From NCBI RefSeq assembly GCF_914484835.1, contig NZ_CAJZAR010000037.1, positions 124,001 to 188,000 of the forward strand: DNA of 64,000 nt, read 5' to 3'. The notes beneath the pieces are model-generated. The model was not told the DNA's origin, did no database searches, and worked only from the letters and a program-made list of their open reading frames with translations. The position numbers were made by a program, and so were the translations under genes. Source of the stretch: Paraburkholderia tropica (GTDB taxonomy: Bacteria; Pseudomonadota; Gammaproteobacteria; Burkholderiales; Burkholderiaceae). This document shows positions 60,597 to 64,000 of this stretch, one piece after another (position 1 is the stretch's first letter; each line of letters starts with the position of its first letter).

Positions 60597-61541
60597 TCAA
60601 CCGACGCGATAAAAGCGCTGCGCCGTGCCCGCGAACAGCGCGCGCAACTCGCTTTCGGTGGCGTGGGGCAAAGCGCCGATCACATCGGCCACGATCTCGG
60701 TGAAGCTCGCCGAGAGATTGCCCACCGGCAGATTGCTCGCGAACATCGACCGCTCGAAACCGAACAGATCCACGGCCTCGCGAATCACGCGGCGGTTGCT
60801 CGCGCTGTCCCACGTCCCGTTCGGCAGACCTAGTTCGGAAACCTTAATAAATACGTTGGGGCAATCCGCCAGCGCCTGCATGCCGCGCCGCCAGATCGCC
60901 ACGCCCGCGTCCGAGCGGTCGAGCGGCAGACCCAGATGGTTCGTCACGATGGGCGTATTCGGAAACGCGCGCGCGACTTCGGCGGCTTCTTCCAGATGCC
61001 AGTACGGCACGCGCAAATCCCACGAAAAACCGAAGCGTTCGAGCATGGCGAGACCGCGCAGCCACGCCTCGTCCTGCATCGTGCCGGGCTGGCCGCGCAC
61101 CGACTCGCCGGGACCCGACGAGATTTCCGGCTTCGAGCGCACGCCGCGCGCGAGCGGGCTTTTCGCGTGCCCCGCGAGGACCGCTTCGCAGTCGGGCTGC
61201 ACAAAGAACACATGACCGACGATGGCGCTCGGCAAGCCCGTTGCCGCGTTCAGGCGCGTGAGAAATTCAGTTTCCTGCACCTGCTCGCTGCGCGAGCGTT
61301 CGGCTTCCACATGCACGGTGCCGATCACGTCGAAGCCCGCCGTCGCCGCGCGATATTGCGGCGGCAGGAAGTTCTGGCACATGCGGCGGTAGTCGCCGAG
61401 GAAGAAGTGCTCGTCGTAGTCGTCGGTGAGCCACGGGAAATGGCCGTCGTCGAGATCCCAGAAGTGATGGTGCGCGTCGAAGATCGGCAGATCGAAACCG
61501 AGCGCGTTGGCCGGTGCGTTGCCGCTTGCCGTGGAAGTCAT
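60597..61541 (-). CDS. COG3618 amidohydrolase (lactonase/LigI-like)
   Basis: 314 residues from the ATG that overlaps the preceding gene's stop (ATGA). TIM-barrel hydrolase: LPIFDAHHHFWDLDDGHFPWL (HxH), IGTVHVEAERSRSEQ, ATGLPSAIVGHVF, TPIVTNHLGLPLD and MFASNLPVG (metal site). Members hydrolyse sugar-derived or pyrone lactones. It is similar but not identical to the adjacent copy, and the pair probably share a substrate class. Confidence 0.87.
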   Translation of the reverse strand: MTSTASGNAPANALGFDLPIFDAHHHFWDLDDGHFPWLTDDYDEHFFLGDYRRMCQNFLPPQYRAATAGFDVIGTVHVEAERSRSEQVQETEFLTRLNAATGLPSAIVGHVFFVQPDCEAVLAGHAKSPLARGVRSKPEISSGPGESVRGQPGTMQDEAWLRGLAMLERFGFSWDLRVPYWHLEEAAEVARAFPNTPIVTNHLGLPLDRSDAGVAIWRRGMQALADCPNVFIKVSELGLPNGTWDSASNRRVIREAVDLFGFERSMFASNLPVGNLSASFTEIVADVIGALPHATESELRALFAGTAQRFYRVG

Positions 61542-62467
61542 CGTGAAGTCCTTGCAGAAGGATTCGACAGGTCGACGGGCCGGTACACCCGCGTCGCCGT
61601 GTCGTGAAAAAAGGCGCGCTGCTCCGCGGCGCTCCACGCCGACACCAGCGTTTTAAAGCCGTCGATGAGCGCGTCGAGCGAGAGAAACAGGCCGTCGACG
61701 GGAAAATTGCTGCCGAACATGAGCCGTTGCGCGCCGAACAGTTCGCGCAGCGTGCCCAGCACTTCGCGGTTCGCTTCCACGCTCCACGGCTGGCCGGCTT
61801 CGCACAGACCGGACACCTTCACGGCGGTGTTCGGCCGCGCCGCGAGCGGCGCGAGCGCTTCGCGCCATCCGTGCAGCGTGCTGGCCGAGCGGTCGCCGGG
61901 CACGCCCGCGTGATTGACGATCAGCAGCGTGTCGGGAAAATCGCGTGCGAGCGCCGCCGCTTCGCGCAGGTGATGCCACGGCGTTTGCAGTTCGAAATGC
62001 AGGCCGTATTGCGCGAGTTGCGCGTAGCCGTCGCGCCAGCGGCCGTTCGACATCAGCGTGTTGCCCGACGAGGCGTGCGCGTGGGCGGGTTTGTGGCGCA
62101 CGCTGCGCACGAGTTCGAAGTGGCTTTGCGCGGCCAGCACCTCGCCGACATCGGCGGCGTCGAGCCAGGCCTGCGCCGCCATCGCGTTCGGCAAACCGTG
62201 CTCGCGCGCGAGCGCCGTGACGAAGCGCGTTTCGTCGAGCGGCGTGGCCGGGTCCCATTCCGCTTCCACGTAGACGGTGGCGGCCACGTCGTGGCCGGCC
62301 GCGTCGCGGCGGTAGTCGGCGGGCAGATAGTCGCGCTTGATGGCGTCGTAATCGCCGTAACGATGCGGCACGCGCACGCCCGGCGCGAGCCACGGATGAT
62401 GTCGCCCCGCGAGCGCCCAGAAGTGCTGGTGCGCGTCGACGATGGGGCCGTCGTACTTCGTGTTCAT
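61538..62467 (-). CDS. COG3618 amidohydrolase (lactonase/LigI-like), second copy
   Basis: 309 residues from MNTKYDG. TIM-barrel motifs: GPIVDAHQHFWALAGRHHPWL (HxH), AATVYVEAEWDPATPLDE, LLIVNHAGVPGDRSA (conserved His) and MFGSNFPVDGL. The start overlaps the MFS stop (ATGA), and its own stop overlaps the next gene, so the three are translationally chained. It sits in a cluster with two MFS permeases, a usual arrangement for lactonase-based sugar-acid catabolism; the substrate is not proven. Confidence 0.87.
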   Translation of the reverse strand: MNTKYDGPIVDAHQHFWALAGRHHPWLAPGVRVPHRYGDYDAIKRDYLPADYRRDAAGHDVAATVYVEAEWDPATPLDETRFVTALAREHGLPNAMAAQAWLDAADVGEVLAAQSHFELVRSVRHKPAHAHASSGNTLMSNGRWRDGYAQLAQYGLHFELQTPWHHLREAAALARDFPDTLLIVNHAGVPGDRSASTLHGWREALAPLAARPNTAVKVSGLCEAGQPWSVEANREVLGTLRELFGAQRLMFGSNFPVDGLFLSLDALIDGFKTLVSAWSAAEQRAFFHDTATRVYRPVDLSNPSARTSR

Positions 62468-63879
62468 GTGCGTTCCGCCGTGTGCGTTGCGGCGCTTGCT
62501 GCGCTCGCGCTGCCTGTATGGCCTGCATGGCTCGCAACCGGCTTCGCGCCGAAGTCGATCAGCAGCGAGCCAATCAAATAGGTCAGCGCGCTCGCCGCGA
62601 GAAACAGCAGCGCCATGTGATAACCGCCCGTCATCTGCACGATCACGCCGACCACGATCGGCACCGCGATCGCCCCGCCCGTGCCCGCGAAGTTCATCAC
62701 GCCGCCCACCAGGCCGACTTGCTCGCGCGGCGCGAGCATCGCGGGAATCAGCCAGTAAAGGCCGCCCCACAAGTGGAAAAACACGCCGATCGAGAGCACG
62801 GCTACGGCAAGGCGCACGTCCTCGACGAACGGCAGCGCGACGAGGCACAGCAGCGACATGCCGCCCGACACGCCGAACAGCAGTTTCATCGCCCGCGCGC
62901 GCGGCATCACGCGTTGCAGCCAGTCGGCGATCGCGCCCGAGAAAATTTCGCCCAGCGCGCCCGCGAGAAAGATCGCGAACGTGGCGATGCCCATGCTGCG
63001 GATATCGAGTCCGCGTCCCGCCGAGAGATAGTTAGGACCCCAAGTGACCAGACCGAAGAACACCGTGGCCCAGCCGATGCGCCCGATCACCATGGCGGCG
63101 AGCGTGCCGCGCGAGAGCGGTGCGCGTGCGGCGCCACCTGGCATTTCGCCGGCCACGCGTTTGGCTTCGCGAATCTCGTGCGCTTCCGCGGCGTCGAGGC
63201 GCGCGTGCTGTTCGGGCGTTTCGCGCAGCATCAGATACACGGCGACGCCGAGCACCACGGTCGAAATGCCGACCACGATGAACGCGGTGCGCCACGAGCC
63301 CGACGCGCCAATCAGCGCGCTGATGACGAGCCCGCCCACCGCCGATCCGAGCGGCGCGCCGCTGTCGATCAGCGTGAGACCGCGCGCGCGTTCGCCGGGC
63401 GGCAGCCACGCGGCGGCGAGTTTGGTCGCGGAAGGCATGTAGGGCGCTTCGAACACGCCGAGGCCGATACGCGTGAGCAGCAGCATCACGCCGTTGATCG
63501 CGAATCCGGCGACGCACTGGAAGCCGCCCCACAGCACCGCGGCGATGCCGATCATGCGGCGCGCGCCGAAGCGGTCGGCGGCCCAGCCCGCGGGAATCTG
63601 GAACGTGCTGTAGGTCCAGAAGAACGAGGAAAGCACGAGACCTTGCATCGCCGGACTCAGCGCGAATTCGTGCACGATCGACGGCATGCCCACCGAGAGC
63701 GACATGCGGTCGATGCAGTTCACCGTGTAGAGCGCGAACAGCATCAGGATCATGCGCCAGCGCGTGGTGGCGAGCAGCGCGCGCAGCGAGCGCGGCTTGC
63801 CCTGCGCCGGCTGAAGCGCATGGGGCGCGTTGGGCGCATGGGGCACGTCGGGCGAATGAGCGTCGGTATCGGTTTGCAT
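62464..63879 (-). CDS. MFS transporter, glucarate/galactonate (ACS)-like
   Basis: 471 residues. Twelve helices after a polar N-terminus (about 35 residues with repeated PxAP). LFALYTVNCIDRMSLSVGMPSI at helix 1, PAGWAADRFGARRMIGIAAVLWGGFQCVAGF, and RIGLGVFEAPYMPSATKLAAAWLPPGERARGLTLIDSGAPLGSAVGGL are of the sugar-acid/anion symporter type. The ATG overlaps nothing upstream, and AGGAGACC lies just before it. It is the first intact gene of the minus-strand cluster. Confidence 0.88.
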   Translation of the reverse strand: MQTDTDAHSPDVPHAPNAPHALQPAQGKPRSLRALLATTRWRMILMLFALYTVNCIDRMSLSVGMPSIVHEFALSPAMQGLVLSSFFWTYSTFQIPAGWAADRFGARRMIGIAAVLWGGFQCVAGFAINGVMLLLTRIGLGVFEAPYMPSATKLAAAWLPPGERARGLTLIDSGAPLGSAVGGLVISALIGASGSWRTAFIVVGISTVVLGVAVYLMLRETPEQHARLDAAEAHEIREAKRVAGEMPGGAARAPLSRGTLAAMVIGRIGWATVFFGLVTWGPNYLSAGRGLDIRSMGIATFAIFLAGALGEIFSGAIADWLQRVMPRARAMKLLFGVSGGMSLLCLVALPFVEDVRLAVAVLSIGVFFHLWGGLYWLIPAMLAPREQVGLVGGVMNFAGTGGAIAVPIVVGVIVQMTGGYHMALLFLAASALTYLIGSLLIDFGAKPVASHAGHTGSASAASAATHTAERT

Positions 63880-63936
63880 GGTCTCCTCCGGGTATCGTCT
63901 CGTCTATCGCGTGGCGGGCGTCGCCGCCGAATCCGC

Positions 63937-64000
63937 TTACCAGCGCGCGCCGAATGTCGTGCGCAACTCGTCGATCTGTTCCTCGCCGAGCGGCTCGACG
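63937..64000 (-). CDS. C-terminal end of an unidentified gene
   Basis: Twenty complete codons (VEPLGEEQIDELRTTFGARW) followed by a stop, 57 bases upstream of the MFS start on the same strand. The reading frame is clear, but the short fragment does not identify the family. It is probably the upstream gene of the MFS/amidohydrolase operon. Confidence 0.5.
   Translation of the reverse strand, partial: VEPLGEEQIDELRTTFGARW

Noticed and set aside
1..64000. tRNA genes, insertion sequences and phage attachment sites
   Set aside because: I looked for cloverleaf-like stretches, transposase motifs and flanking repeats in the gaps and saw none; a dedicated search would be needed to be sure.

Overview
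The window is one continuous stretch of GC-rich DNA with tightly packed genes and no rRNA, tRNA, phage, insertion sequence or CRISPR array that I can see. The gene content points to a metabolically versatile betaproteobacterium of the Burkholderiaceae, most likely Paraburkholderia, Caballeronia or Burkholderia. The signs are two Burkholderia-type 16-strand porins, a BPSL1445-like SYLF protein, a 526-residue isocitrate lyase, and many LysR/IclR-controlled catabolic clusters with MFS permeases. I read the genus from protein style only.

Region 1 (1-11.6 kb): a partial DMT permease, a type II lumazine synthase (RibH2), and a catabolic cluster. The cluster is an aldehyde dehydrogenase divergent from an NtaA-type flavin monooxygenase, a flavin reductase fused to a SnoaL-like domain, a 2-keto-4-pentenoate hydratase-type enzyme and an SDR. 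Palindromic operator candidates lie between the two arms. Redox genes follow (carboxymuconolactone decarboxylase-like, LysR, flavodoxin-like, aldo/keto reductase), then an isochorismatase-fold protein without its catalytic Cys and an unrecognised protein with a 2OG-Fe(II)-like HxD...H pattern.

Region 2 (11.6-31.5 kb): aceA with inverted-repeat operators and a clear terminator, then a large catabolic zone. It holds an aminohydrolase of the TrzA/SsnA type, a Rieske oxygenase with its VanB-type reductase under a LysR regulator, and an IclR regulator divergent from a long plus-strand run. That run is a RraA/CHA-aldolase-like protein, 2-hydroxyacid dehydrogenase, SMP-30 lactonase, MFS, porin, COG3618 amidohydrolase, three more MFS transporters and a second, Tat-exported amidohydrolase. 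TTGTAC-N3-GTACAA operators sit between the IclR gene and the run.

Region 3 (31.6-45.8 kb): envelope and unknown-function genes (ion channel, SYLF protein, lipoproteins, two LssY_C-domain lipoproteins with an alpha/beta hydrolase, orphan FixJ-type regulator, DUF2092 protein, low-complexity secreted protein, outer-membrane barrel, porin). A sulfonate-style LLM monooxygenase and its substrate-binding protein close it. A gene-free stretch at 38.1-39.0 kb holds two tandem copies of a stem-loop element that look like twin small RNAs.

Region 4 (45.8-54.0 kb) is the highlight: a complete Family 2A encapsulin sulfur nanocompartment locus on the minus strand. In transcription order it is YeiH transporter, an 89-residue Cys-rich protein, rhodanese, serine O-acetyltransferase, XRE regulator, encapsulin shell, and cysteine desulfurase with a long disordered cargo-loading N-terminus. 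Serine acetylation feeds cysteine synthesis, the encapsulated desulfurase takes sulfur from cysteine, and rhodanese can move sulfane sulfur. A homocysteine S-methyltransferase flanks it. The shell gene has its own candidate promoter.

Region 5 (54.1-64.0 kb): an oligopeptide-type ABC importer with fused ATPase, then a minus-strand cluster of two COG3618 amidohydrolases and two MFS permeases, ending in the C-terminus of an unidentified gene.
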